A stretch of 64,000 nucleotides of DNA. It comes from Pseudodesulfovibrio aespoeensis Aspo-2 (lineage in GTDB: Bacteria; Desulfobacterota; Desulfovibrionia; Desulfovibrionales; Desulfovibrionaceae). The stretch is from assembly GCF_000176915.2 (NCBI RefSeq), contig NC_014844.1, positions 3,162,001 through 3,226,000 of the forward strand, read 5' to 3'. A program made the position numbers and the translations under genes. Below, in pieces: positions 7,836-15,720 of the stretch. Position 1 is the stretch's first letter. Each line of letters starts with the position of its first letter. The notes below the pieces were generated by a model. The model saw only the letters and a list, made by a program, of their open reading frames with translations, was not told where the DNA came from and searched no databases.

Positions 7836-8567
7836 TCAGTACGGCTCGTACCCATTTTCAAGAAACACGGCTCGGGCCTCGTCCGTTTCCAGGAATTTCA
7901 GAAAAGCCCTGGCCAGGTCCGGGTGGGGCGCGTTTCGCATCACCGTCACCGGAATCCGGCGCAGCCCCTTGGGGCCGTCGATGGGGATGAACTCGCCCTC
8001 GCCGGGGTCAAGCTGCTCGGCCCAGGTTTTGTATGTCACCCAGGCGTCCAGGTTGTTGTTTGTCTTCCAGGCCGTAAAACCCTGGCGGCCCGTGGTGACA
8101 AACACCGTTGTATTGGCGTTGGCCTTCCCACGAAGGTCGGCCATGTTCTCAAGGCTCACGTCCAGGATGCGCATGCCGGGCGCGGCCAGATCGCCCAGGC
8201 TTTGCACGCCCTTCGGGTTGCCCTGCCGCACGATGATCCCCACCCGCCGGGCGGCAGGATAGATGATGGCGGATTCGTCGAGAAGCGTCGGGTACTCCCG
8301 GATGAAATCGTCCATCATGTATTCCGCGCCGGTGTAATAGACATCGCCGTTCTTCGCAGCCTGATCCGCCTGCTTGGCCGGTTCGCCGAATTGCACATCC
8401 ACTGCCACGCCCTGCCTGGCACCGAAGATCTCCGCGCATTTGCGAATGGCCGGATAAGGCCCGCCCGGTCCGTAGACCGCAAGCGAGGCGGCCCTGGCTT
8501 CACCATTCAAGACCATACATACACTCCATAACGCCATGACGGCGCACGCCAACACGCGAGATCGCAT
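7836..8567 (-). CDS. Periplasmic solute-binding protein, ModA/PBP type II fold
   Basis: The ATG at 8567 gives a 243-residue protein with a clean signal peptide (MRSRVLACAVMALWSVCMVL, cleaved near ARA-AS); an upstream in-frame ATG at 8618 would add 17 polar residues and has no ribosome site. The body resembles class II periplasmic binding proteins of the molybdate/sulfate type (LAVYGPGGPYPAIRKCAEIF start; VGIIVRQGNPKGVQSLGDLA hinge). No permease or ATPase gene is near, so the transporter partner, if any, lies elsewhere. Ligand is unknown. The gene is followed directly by the flavoprotein. Confidence 0.72.
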   Translation of the reverse strand: MRSRVLACAVMALWSVCMVLNGEARAASLAVYGPGGPYPAIRKCAEIFGARQGVAVDVQFGEPAKQADQAAKNGDVYYTGAEYMMDDFIREYPTLLDESAIIYPAARRVGIIVRQGNPKGVQSLGDLAAPGMRILDVSLENMADLRGKANANTTVFVTTGRQGFTAWKTNNNLDAWVTYKTWAEQLDPGEGEFIPIDGPKGLRRIPVTVMRNAPHPDLARAFLKFLETDEARAVFLENGYEPY

Positions 8568-8886
8568 GCCCTGGCGCAAATTCGCCCCCGGCGAGCCGCG
8601 TTCTGTTTCTTGATACATGGAACCGTCATATTGGAGAAAACAAATGAAATCAAGATAACGCTGATCCGCGTTTAAGGAAATGCAAAAAAGAAACGCATTT
8701 GCCTGCCCACAAGCGCCTCACCCCCCAGGCCGGCTGGAAGCAGAACCATACTTCCCTGGGTGTTATAGCGAAGAACGGCAAAACAGGAGCCGGGTAGTTT
8801 GCCCAAGCATCATCATTTATTCTTTTGGATATTGGCTTCCCTAAGGCGATGATATATATCGACTGAAAACCTCAACCCACTACACC
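8568..8886. other. Divergent intergenic region of the accessory zone
   Basis: This 319-bp gap separates the minus-strand binding-protein gene from the plus-strand Mrr gene. It is more AT-rich than its surroundings. A possible promoter for the nuclease is TTGGCT (8832-8837) and TATATC (8855-8860) with a 17-bp spacer; the -10 lies in a short palindrome GATATATATC (8851-8860). The Mrr start at 8887 has no clear ribosome site. I see no gene here. Confidence 0.4.
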
Positions 8887-9729
8887 ATGAAAAATATACC
8901 ACAATACCACGAACTGATGATTCCGACGATCCAGGTCATTGACGAGCTTGGAGGATCAGGAACCAACCAGGAAATCGCCGAGGGAGTGATCCAGTTCCTT
9001 GGCCTTGCCGAAGAAATCACTTCCCAACCCCACAACCCGGAAAAGTCCAGCCAGAACGAAGTCGAGTATCGTCTCGCCTGGGCCAGGACCTATCTCAAGA
9101 AGGTCGGATTGATCGACAACTCCGAGCGGGGCGTCTGGTCATTCACGGAAAAGTACCAGCGCGGGATGAAGCTTGATGCTGAAGAGATTGTCCAATCTGT
9201 TCGCGGTCTCAGCAAGAACTCGAAGAAGAAGGTGATCAACGAAGCCCCGGAGGCCATCCCTGAAACGGGCGATTGGCGCGAGGTCATGCACCAAACAATT
9301 CTAGCCCTTGACCCCAATGCTTTTGAACGCCTGACCAAACGCCTCCTCCGTGAAATCGGTTTCGTTCAAGTCGAAGTCACTGGCAAATCCGGTGACGGTG
9401 GCATTGACGGGAAAGGGATCGTGAAGATTCAGGATGTCCTGAGCTACCACGTTGTCTTCCAATGCAAACGCTACAAGGGCTCCGTAGGGCCGGGAGCAAT
9501 CCGGGACTTCAGGGGGGCCATGGTGGGCAGAGCCGACAAAGGGCTATTCATCACCACAGGGACGTTTTCACGCGAAGCCACCAGGGAAGCGACCCGTGAC
9601 GGGGCTTCACCGATAGACCTGATCGAAGGCGATGACCTCGTTGAAATGCTCAAGAAGCTTCGACTCGGTGTGAATGTTCGGATGGTTGAGGAAGTTGAAG
9701 TTGATGGGCAGTGGTTTGAAAAGATATGA
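8887..9729 (+). CDS. mrr: Mrr-family type IV restriction endonuclease
   Basis: The 280-residue protein has the two-domain plan of Mrr: an N-terminal winged-helix part (residues 1-95; YHELMIPTIQVIDELGG, then WSFTEKYQRG) and a C-terminal PD-(D/E)xK nuclease domain. Catalytic residues appear as D174 in GDGGIDG and Q192-C-K194 in VVFQCKRYKG, with E147 in FERLTKRLL before them. Mrr enzymes cleave DNA bearing foreign methylation. Its stop overlaps the start of the next gene by 4 bp (ATGA), so the two are translationally coupled. Lower GC than the genome and nearby tRNA genes suggest acquisition. Confidence 0.88.
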   Translation: MKNIPQYHELMIPTIQVIDELGGSGTNQEIAEGVIQFLGLAEEITSQPHNPEKSSQNEVEYRLAWARTYLKKVGLIDNSERGVWSFTEKYQRGMKLDAEEIVQSVRGLSKNSKKKVINEAPEAIPETGDWREVMHQTILALDPNAFERLTKRLLREIGFVQVEVTGKSGDGGIDGKGIVKIQDVLSYHVVFQCKRYKGSVGPGAIRDFRGAMVGRADKGLFITTGTFSREATREATRDGASPIDLIEGDDLVEMLKKLRLGVNVRMVEEVEVDGQWFEKI

Positions 9730-10388
9730 AAAACTCACCTCAATCACAAAATTTCATCCTTGACCTGAGATATCTCGAAATTGAAGCAAGTTTAAGCGAC
9801 CTTCTTGGCCTACATAAAACTCAATTAAAACAGATGGATATCTTCATCGGCAAAGCCCAGGAAGACATGCTTAGCTGTGAGGATCAAGATGAGTTTAGAC
9901 TCTACCAAGGTATTTATGAGTATACGAAAGATTTTATTGCTCCACGCTTTTTTCTTCATGGAACAATTCTGTTTGCATGGTCAACATATGAAACAATCAT
10001 ATCAACATTTGCTAGAAGACTCGCAGCAGACAAACACCCAAAGTTGAAGATAACCCCACAAAAGCTAAAAGGCTGTTTTCTTGAGCGCATTCAGCTATTT
10101 TTTTCCGACATACTAAAAATGCCTGATATACATTCAAAGGAAGAATGGGCTTTTTTAGAGGACGTTTATAAAGTTCGAAATGCTATTGCGCACGAGAATG
10201 GTGACTTGACCCTGATGAATGACAACACCATTGAACAACTTAAAAAGATTGATAAAAACTCAACTCGATTTAACTTTGACGGAAGCCATTTCATCGTAGC
10301 GAAAGAATATACCGATGAAATAATTTCCAACATACACAGGCTCTTGTCAGAAGTGTTTGTCAAATTTAAAACCGAGCTAGATACCTGA
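9726..10388 (+). CDS. AT-rich HEPN-like protein coupled to Mrr
   Basis: The 220-residue protein is mostly helical and does not match a named family I can recall. Near its centre, VRNAIAHENG contains R151-x4-H156, the R-x4-6-H signature of HEPN RNases, preceded by a long helix with a polar patch (LFAWSTYETIISTF). HEPN proteins are common effectors in abortive-infection and toxin systems. The start overlaps the Mrr stop by 4 bp. Base composition is strikingly AT-rich against about 63-65% GC in neighbours, a mark of transfer. The HEPN call rests on one motif plus helical character and needs profile confirmation. Confidence 0.6.
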   Translation: MKNSPQSQNFILDLRYLEIEASLSDLLGLHKTQLKQMDIFIGKAQEDMLSCEDQDEFRLYQGIYEYTKDFIAPRFFLHGTILFAWSTYETIISTFARRLAADKHPKLKITPQKLKGCFLERIQLFFSDILKMPDIHSKEEWAFLEDVYKVRNAIAHENGDLTLMNDNTIEQLKKIDKNSTRFNFDGSHFIVAKEYTDEIISNIHRLLSEVFVKFKTELDT

Positions 10389-10540
10389 CCCATCCCACCC
10401 CTCGAACAAATCCGAGAGGATGTGTGTATCTACCCAGAAGCCGTAATAGAAACCAACATTCCAACCCTGCACGATTGCTACCTAAAATCAATACTGTGTC
10501 CGTGGCTTTGTCCGACAATTCCCGGACCGCACAAAAGAAA

Positions 10541-10568
10541 AAGGACACCAACTTTCATTGATGTCCTT
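10541..10568 (-). terminator. Terminator of the tRNA operon
   Basis: Read on the minus strand, AAGGACATCAA pairs with TTGGTGTCCTT (one G-T wobble) around a 6-base loop and is followed by TTTTCTTTT. It sits 9 bp after the CCA of tRNA-Asp. Confidence 0.85.
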
Positions 10569-10577
10569 GATCTTTAG

Positions 10578-10654
<77 letters not shown>

Positions 10655-10696
10655 GCATCTATATAAAGCGCGTTAAGTGACGCTTTACTGCAATTC

Positions 10697-10772
10697 TGGT
10701 AGGCGGAACAGGGCTCGAACCTGTGACCCTCGGCTTGTAAGGCCGATGCTCTCCCAGCTGAGCTACCCGCCC
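10697..10772 (-). tRNA. tRNA-Val (UAC)
   Basis: The 76-nt minus-strand gene begins GGGCGGGTAGCTCAGCTGGG, has anticodon loop CTTACAA (anticodon TAC), T-arm ACAGG-TTCGAGC-CCTGT and encoded CCA. The acceptor stem closes with TCCGCCT, using two G-T pairs. It lies 42 bp upstream of tRNA-Asp in the same operon. Confidence 0.96.
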
Positions 10773-10784
10773 GCAGGAAGAGTG

Positions 10785-10814
10785 TCTTTAGCTTGGCCCG
10801 GAGATTTTTGTCAA
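10785..10814 (-). promoter_or_regulatory. Promoter of the tRNA-Val/tRNA-Asp operon
   Basis: On the minus strand TTGACA (10809-10814) and TAAAGA (10785-10790) are spaced by 18 bp and end 12 bp before the 5' end of tRNA-Val. A second consensus TTGACA lies further upstream at 10899-10904 with a poorer -10. The rest of the gap to 10952 shows no gene. Confidence 0.65.
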
Positions 10815-10952
10815 CCCATTTTGGCGGGGTGGCACGGTCTCCTGGCAGAACCCTCATCCACATTCAGCGAAGGGGATACTGCCCACACGCGTTGTTTTTG
10901 TCAACGCTTTTTCAAAAAATTTAAGCAGCACTCAGGCACCTGTAATCACAGA

Positions 10953-12236
10953 CTATTTCATCGACATTACGACCCGGTTGCCTTTGCGCGACAGCCAGGC
11001 CAGGGGCACGTCCCGGTAGTAGAGGCCCACCGGCCCCTTGCCGGGCGCGTGGGGCAGGCTCTGGCCCGAAAGCAGCCGCTCAAGGTCGGCGATATCGTCG
11101 AGGCGCAGGGCGTCCGGCCCGTTTCGCGTTCCGGGCGGCGGCAGGAGTATGCGGGCCGCCCCGTCGGGCCTGAAGCGCGCATCCCGGCCCTGGCCCGACA
11201 CCTTGCCAAGGGCAAACCCCTGCCAGCGCAACGACTGGGGAATCCGCGCCAGCCCCTGCTCGTGGAGAAAAAACGCCTTGCCGCCAAAGTCGTATACCTC
11301 GCCCGGCGGCAGGCCCGGCAGGTGCAGGATATCGCTCCCGGCCATGCGCGAGAGGTCCAGCCGGTGGCCGGGCAGCTCCGTTTTTTGCGCTCCAGGGTCG
11401 AGGGTTGCGCACGCGCCGCCTTGCTTGCGGAACCGGGCCAGGAAAAATCCCTGCCCCTCGGAATCCGCGGCCACGCGCAGCACGCCGTCCATGCCCGGCA
11501 GCTCGGGCTGGCCGAAGATGAAGCCGGGCGGCGCGGCCAGGGGCTCCAGCGCGAGGTCGAGGGTGTCCAAAGCCCAGGCCACCTGGGCCTCGTTCTCCTC
11601 CACATTGGTGGTGCAGGTGGAGTAGAGCACGCTGCCGTCTGGCGCGAGCAGGGCCGCGGCCTTGGTCAGGAGCGTCTTTTGCAGGGCCACCAGCGGGCCG
11701 GTCTTGCCCTCGCCCCACAGCTCCATGACCTTGGGGTTCTTGTCCACGGTTCCCCAGCCGCTGCACGGCGGGTCGAGCTGGATGCAGTCCCACGAGCCGT
11801 CGGGGAACGGCAGGTCCTGCGCCTTGGCCTTGGCCGTGGCCGTGTTGACCGAACCGGTCCGGCGCAGGTTGGCGCGCAAGGTGCCCAGCCGGTCGGCGGA
11901 AGGCTCGGACGCGAAGACGAACCCCTCGCGCCCGACCAGGCGCGATAGCAGGCCGGTCTTGCTGCCCGGAGCCGAACACATGTCGAGCACGCTCGCGCCT
12001 GCCTCCGGATCGAGCAGCAGGGGCGGCAGCATGGAGGAGCGGTCCTGAATGTAGATGAGCCCGAAGCGGGCGGCCAGGCTGTCGCCCAGGGCAAAGGGCT
12101 CCCGGATAAGCCTGCGGGCCAGCGGGTAGAACGGCTCGGGCTCGAAGGCGAACCCCTGAGCGGCCAGCAGCGCCTCGACGTGCGGCACGGCGTGGTCGTC
12201 GCAGACAAGCCTGAATGTGCGAAGTGTGGCGGTCAT
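10953..12236 (-). CDS. RsmB/RsmF-type rRNA (cytosine-C5) methyltransferase
   Basis: The ATG at 12236 follows GGAGAGG by 4 bases; upstream in-frame codons are disregarded. The 427-residue protein has the SAM-binding motif VLDMCSAPGSKTGLLSRLVG, motif IV LDPPCSGWGT (proline-cysteine) and motif VI VLYSTCTTNVEENE with the catalytic TC cysteine. These identify an m5C RNA methyltransferase of the NOP2/RsmB/RsmF group. A C-terminal part of about 150 residues with a (GKGPVGLYYRDVPLAWLSR) segment recalls the PUA-like tail of RsmF. Substrate is probably 16S rRNA, but the exact position cannot be read from sequence. The gene stands alone, upstream of the tRNA promoters. Confidence 0.87.
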   Translation of the reverse strand: MTATLRTFRLVCDDHAVPHVEALLAAQGFAFEPEPFYPLARRLIREPFALGDSLAARFGLIYIQDRSSMLPPLLLDPEAGASVLDMCSAPGSKTGLLSRLVGREGFVFASEPSADRLGTLRANLRRTGSVNTATAKAKAQDLPFPDGSWDCIQLDPPCSGWGTVDKNPKVMELWGEGKTGPLVALQKTLLTKAAALLAPDGSVLYSTCTTNVEENEAQVAWALDTLDLALEPLAAPPGFIFGQPELPGMDGVLRVAADSEGQGFFLARFRKQGGACATLDPGAQKTELPGHRLDLSRMAGSDILHLPGLPPGEVYDFGGKAFFLHEQGLARIPQSLRWQGFALGKVSGQGRDARFRPDGAARILLPPPGTRNGPDALRLDDIADLERLLSGQSLPHAPGKGPVGLYYRDVPLAWLSRKGNRVVMSMK

Positions 12237-12436
12237 GAACCTCTCCGGGCAGCCGGACGCCAGGCCCGCCCCAGCGGCGGCGGTCGCCCCAGAGGGACCA
12301 ATACAGCCTTGCCCGGAGGGAGGCAACCGCAGACTGCCTTTGCATCCCGGCGCAGAAACTGGTACAAGTGCCTGCCATGCAACGCCACGCGTTGCCCAGC
12401 CGCAAACGCGCAACCCGCCCCACCACGGAGGAATAC

Positions 12437-14110
12437 ATGTTGAACCGTCGATTCGCCGCCCCCATCATCGCCGCCCTGGCGGTGCTGCTCATGGCCGCCC
12501 CGGCCCTGGCGCAAGGCGCGAAAAAATTTGCCGTGATCCCGTTCTCCTACAACGGGCCCCAAAAATACGCTTATTTTCCCAAAGCCTTACAATCCAGCCT
12601 GGGCAGCAGCCTTGAATGGGCCGGGCATGTGACCCCGACCAGCGACGCGGCCATAGACGGCATCGCCGCGCCCAGGAACAAGGCGGACGCCATCAACGCC
12701 CTGCGCAGCACCGGGCTTGACTACCTCGTCTCGGGCGACATCGCCATCCTGGACACCACGGCCACCCTGCACATGATGGCCGTGGGCACCGACGGCTCGT
12801 TCTGGGAAAACAAGGGACAGATGGGCATCAACGAGATCACCACCTGGCTCGATGCCCAGAGCCGGTCGATCATGGGCGATGTCTTCAAGCGGCCCGGCTT
12901 CAGCGCCGGCGAGGTGACGGCCAAGGCCACGGATATCAAGGACGGCGTGGCCAGTCCCACGGAGCCGGCCAACACCCAGTTCCTCATGGCCAATGACGAC
13001 CAATACAAGGCCGACACCCTCAACCCCCAGTTCCGCTACGAGGGCGGCTCAGAGACCGAGGGTCGCTGGCGCAGCCAGACCCTGCGCTTCTTCTCCACCA
13101 GCATGGTGGTGGCCGACGGCACGGGCGACGGCCAGAACGAGGTCTTCATCCTCCATAAGACAGGCATCTCCGCCTACAGCTACGATGACGGCAAGCTCAA
13201 GCACCTTGACACCCTCGAAATGAACCCGAACACGCAATATCTTCGCCTGGAGGCGGTGGACCTGGACAGGGACGGCGCCAATGAACTGGTCGTGGGCACC
13301 TACCAGAGCCAGTACCGCAGCGCCCTCAAGGCCCCGGAAGGCTGGCCCAAATCCCACGTGCTCTCCTTCAAGAGCGGCAAGTTCCAGTTCCTGGTCAAGG
13401 ATTACGGCAAGTTCCTCGGCGTGCTGCGGATGCCGCCCACCTACACCCCGATCATGGTTTCCCAGGACCAGGGCGTCAGGCACCTGTTCTCCACCAAGAT
13501 ATACGAGGCCTATCTCAAGGGCGGTTCCATCGAGCTTGGTCAGAGCATCCCTTCGCCCGAGTTCGGCTCCATCTACAGCATGGTCTACCTGCCCGACGAG
13601 TTCGGCTTCAAATACGTGGTCCTCGACGACTTCCACCGGCTCAAGGTGTACGGCCAGACCATGGAACGCCTCTCGTCCACGGACGACGACACCTACAACA
13701 GTTCCGGCATCGGCATCGAGACCAGCGACAGGCCGCTCGGCATGGGCCCCGGCGCGGTGGATTCCAAGACCACCACCTTCAACGTCCCGTTCCGGATGCT
13801 CGCCACCTCCCTGACCCAGAAGGGCAAGTACGAGCTGCTGGTCAACAAGGACCTCTCCATCGCCGCCCAGGTGTTCGAGCGCTTCAACTACTATACCCAG
13901 GGCGAGGTTCACGCCCTGACCTGGGACGGCGTGGGCATGGCCCTCTCCTGGAAGACCCGGCGCATCAAGGGCCAGGTCTCGGACATCGCCGTGGCTGACC
14001 TGAACAACGACGGCAAGATGGAACTGTGCGTACTGCTCAACACCTTCCCCGGAGGCATGGGCTTCACCAACCGCCAGACCGTGGTATTGGCGTACGACCT
14101 CAATATATAG
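12437..14110 (+). CDS. Exported FG-GAP/VCBS repeat protein
   Basis: The ATG at 12437 has GGAGGAA at the right distance. The 557-residue product starts with a signal peptide (AAPIIAALAVLLMAAPALAQ). An N-terminal region of about 150 residues, with VSGDIAILDTTATLHMMAVG, resembles the alpha/beta domains of envelope proteins that sense or assemble. Beyond residue 200, FG-GAP-like repeats occur with calcium-type acidic loops: DGTGDGQNEVFIL, DLDRDGANELVVG and DLNNDGKMELCVL. This suggests a periplasmic beta-propeller. It precedes the TRAP operon by 55 bp with a GC hairpin between, so co-expression is possible. Function unknown. Confidence 0.75.
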   Translation: MLNRRFAAPIIAALAVLLMAAPALAQGAKKFAVIPFSYNGPQKYAYFPKALQSSLGSSLEWAGHVTPTSDAAIDGIAAPRNKADAINALRSTGLDYLVSGDIAILDTTATLHMMAVGTDGSFWENKGQMGINEITTWLDAQSRSIMGDVFKRPGFSAGEVTAKATDIKDGVASPTEPANTQFLMANDDQYKADTLNPQFRYEGGSETEGRWRSQTLRFFSTSMVVADGTGDGQNEVFILHKTGISAYSYDDGKLKHLDTLEMNPNTQYLRLEAVDLDRDGANELVVGTYQSQYRSALKAPEGWPKSHVLSFKSGKFQFLVKDYGKFLGVLRMPPTYTPIMVSQDQGVRHLFSTKIYEAYLKGGSIELGQSIPSPEFGSIYSMVYLPDEFGFKYVVLDDFHRLKVYGQTMERLSSTDDDTYNSSGIGIETSDRPLGMGPGAVDSKTTTFNVPFRMLATSLTQKGKYELLVNKDLSIAAQVFERFNYYTQGEVHALTWDGVGMALSWKTRRIKGQVSDIAVADLNNDGKMELCVLLNTFPGGMGFTNRQTVVLAYDLNI

Positions 14111-14116
14111 CCATGC

Positions 14117-14136
14117 GGACGCGCCCTGGCGCGTCC
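14117..14136 (+). terminator. GC hairpin between the FG-GAP gene and dctP
   Basis: GGACGCGC (14117-14124) pairs with GCGCGTCC (14129-14136). No T tract follows, so it may slow or process the transcript rather than end it. Confidence 0.4.
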
Positions 14137-14165
14137 GGGAATCAAGCACCTTCAAGGAGAGAGTG

Positions 14166-15182
14166 ATGCGAAGACCGATCATCCTGCTGGCCGCCGCCAT
14201 GACCCTCGTCTGTCTGCTGGCCGCCACCGCCATGGCGGCGACCACGCTGACCTACGCCAACTTCCCGCCCGCCACCACCTTCCCGTGCATCCAGATGGAG
14301 CATTGGAAGGAAGAGGTGGAGAAACGCACCGGCGGAGCCCTGGCCATCCAGACCTTCCCCGGCTCCACCCTGCTCGGCGCCAAGAACATGCTGCGCGGCG
14401 TGCAGACCGGACAGGCCGACATCGGCTGCATCAGCCTCCCCTACTATCCCGGCGTGTTCCCGGCCATGTCGGTCCTGAACCTGCCGGTGGCTTTCACCTC
14501 CACCAAGGTGGCCAGCCTGACCATGTGGGACGTCTACCAGAAGCACCGGCCCGCCGAACTCGGCGATGTCAAGGTGCTGACCCTGTTCACCTCGGCCCCC
14601 TCCAACATCATGAGCAAGGAACCTGTCAGACAGCTCTCCGACCTCAAGGGCATGGAGCTGCGCGCCTCGGGCTCCATCCTGAACATCCTGGCCGGGCTGG
14701 GCGCACAAGGCGTGGGCATGCCCATGTCCCAGACCCCGGAGGCCCTGCAAAAGGGCGTGGTCAAGGGGCTGGTCTCCTCGTTCGACGTGCTCAAGGACTT
14801 CAACTTCGCGGAGCTCTGCCGCTTTGAGACCATCACCAACATGCCAGTCTATCCCTTTGCGGTGATCATGAACAAGGCCTGCTGGGACGCGCTGCCCGAC
14901 GACGTGAAAAAGACCCTCGACGACCTGGGCCGCGAGCAGGCGCAGTGGACCGGAGAATACCTGGACAAGCACATCAACGACTCCCTGGCGTGGTCCAAGG
15001 AGCAGTATCAGGTGGAGGTCTTCACCCTGACCGAGGCCGAGCACGAGGAGATCAGGGTCAAAAGCGCCGGGCTTGTGGACGAGTGGAAGGGTGAGGCCGC
15101 CAAGGCGGGCCTCGACGCCGACACCATCCTGAACGACATGCTCGCCTTCAAGGCCAAATACGAAGCCGAGTTCGGCAAGTAA
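14166..15182 (+). CDS. dctP: TRAP transporter solute-binding protein, DctP family
   Basis: The ATG at 14166 sits behind AAGGAGAG; a GTG one codon earlier is less likely. The 338-residue protein has a signal peptide (IILLAAAMTLVCLLAATAMA) and the DctP fold: TLTYANFPPATTFPCIQMEHWKEEV start, MLRGVQTGQADIGCISLPYY and the SNIMSKEPVRQLSDLKGMELR segment before the ligand-binding arginine. It captures an organic acid in the periplasm and hands it to DctQM. The genes for the membrane subunits follow after a 49-bp gap holding a strong hairpin. The exact substrate cannot be told from sequence. Confidence 0.92.
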   Translation: MRRPIILLAAAMTLVCLLAATAMAATTLTYANFPPATTFPCIQMEHWKEEVEKRTGGALAIQTFPGSTLLGAKNMLRGVQTGQADIGCISLPYYPGVFPAMSVLNLPVAFTSTKVASLTMWDVYQKHRPAELGDVKVLTLFTSAPSNIMSKEPVRQLSDLKGMELRASGSILNILAGLGAQGVGMPMSQTPEALQKGVVKGLVSSFDVLKDFNFAELCRFETITNMPVYPFAVIMNKACWDALPDDVKKTLDDLGREQAQWTGEYLDKHINDSLAWSKEQYQVEVFTLTEAEHEEIRVKSAGLVDEWKGEAAKAGLDADTILNDMLAFKAKYEAEFGK

Positions 15183-15191
15183 TCCCCGCGT

Positions 15192-15216
15192 CCCCTCCGG
15201 CCCCTGGCCGGAGGGG
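15192..15216 (+). terminator. Perfect hairpin between dctP and dctQ (attenuator-like)
   Basis: CCCCTCCGG (15192-15200) and CCGGAGGGG (15208-15216) form a 9-bp perfect stem with a 7-base loop, starting 9 bp past the dctP stop. No T run follows, so it likely stabilises the dctP message or reduces read-through, giving more binding protein than permease. Confidence 0.6.
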
Positions 15217-15231
15217 ACGCCCTGATGCGCC

Positions 15232-15720
15232 ATGATAGACATCCTCGACAAGACCAGCGCGTTCCTGGCCCGGACGCTGACCGCGCTGGCAGGCATATTC
15301 CTCGTGGCCATGGTCGTCCTGGCCTGCGCCAACATGGTCCTGCGGGCCGTGTGGGTTCCGGTCCAAGGCACCTTTGAACTGATGGGCTACCTGGGCGCAG
15401 TGGTGGCGGCCTTTTCCCTGGCCTTTGCCCAGCGGCAGCGCTCGCACGTGGCTGTGGGCATCCTACTGGCCCGATTCCCCAGGGGCGTGCGCCGGGCTGC
15501 CGAGGCAGGCACCAGCCTCGTCTCCTGCCTCTTCTTCGGACTGGCCGGACTTGAGACCTGGAAATGGGCCGCCTTCCTCGTGGACACGGGCGAACTCTCC
15601 GAAACCCTGGGCATTGTCTTCCACCCCTTTGTCTATGCCACTGCCTTCGGCTGCCTGGCCCTGGCCTTCGTGCTCATGGTGGACACCCTCAAAACCCTGA
15701 CCTCCGAGACGGTGGACTAA
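15232..15720 (+). CDS. dctQ: TRAP transporter small permease, DctQ family
   Basis: The 162-residue protein has four predicted membrane helices (about 15-38, 48-70, 88-110 and 130-152) and the DctQ pattern of a central acidic/aromatic loop (VWVPVQGTFELMGYLGAVVA). It pairs with DctM to form the Na+-driven permease. It lacks a clear ribosome site, and its stop codon overlaps the dctM start (TAATG), so translation is coupled downstream. Confidence 0.9.
   Translation: MIDILDKTSAFLARTLTALAGIFLVAMVVLACANMVLRAVWVPVQGTFELMGYLGAVVAAFSLAFAQRQRSHVAVGILLARFPRGVRRAAEAGTSLVSCLFFGLAGLETWKWAAFLVDTGELSETLGIVFHPFVYATAFGCLALAFVLMVDTLKTLTSETVD

Noticed and set aside
7836..8567. Calling the binding protein ModA (molybdate)
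   Set aside because: The fold fits, but no modB/modC genes are adjacent and the ligand residues cannot be confirmed by eye.
9726..10388. HEPN/MNT toxin-antitoxin pair
   Set aside because: There is no minimal nucleotidyltransferase gene next to the HEPN-like gene; the coupled partner is an Mrr nuclease.
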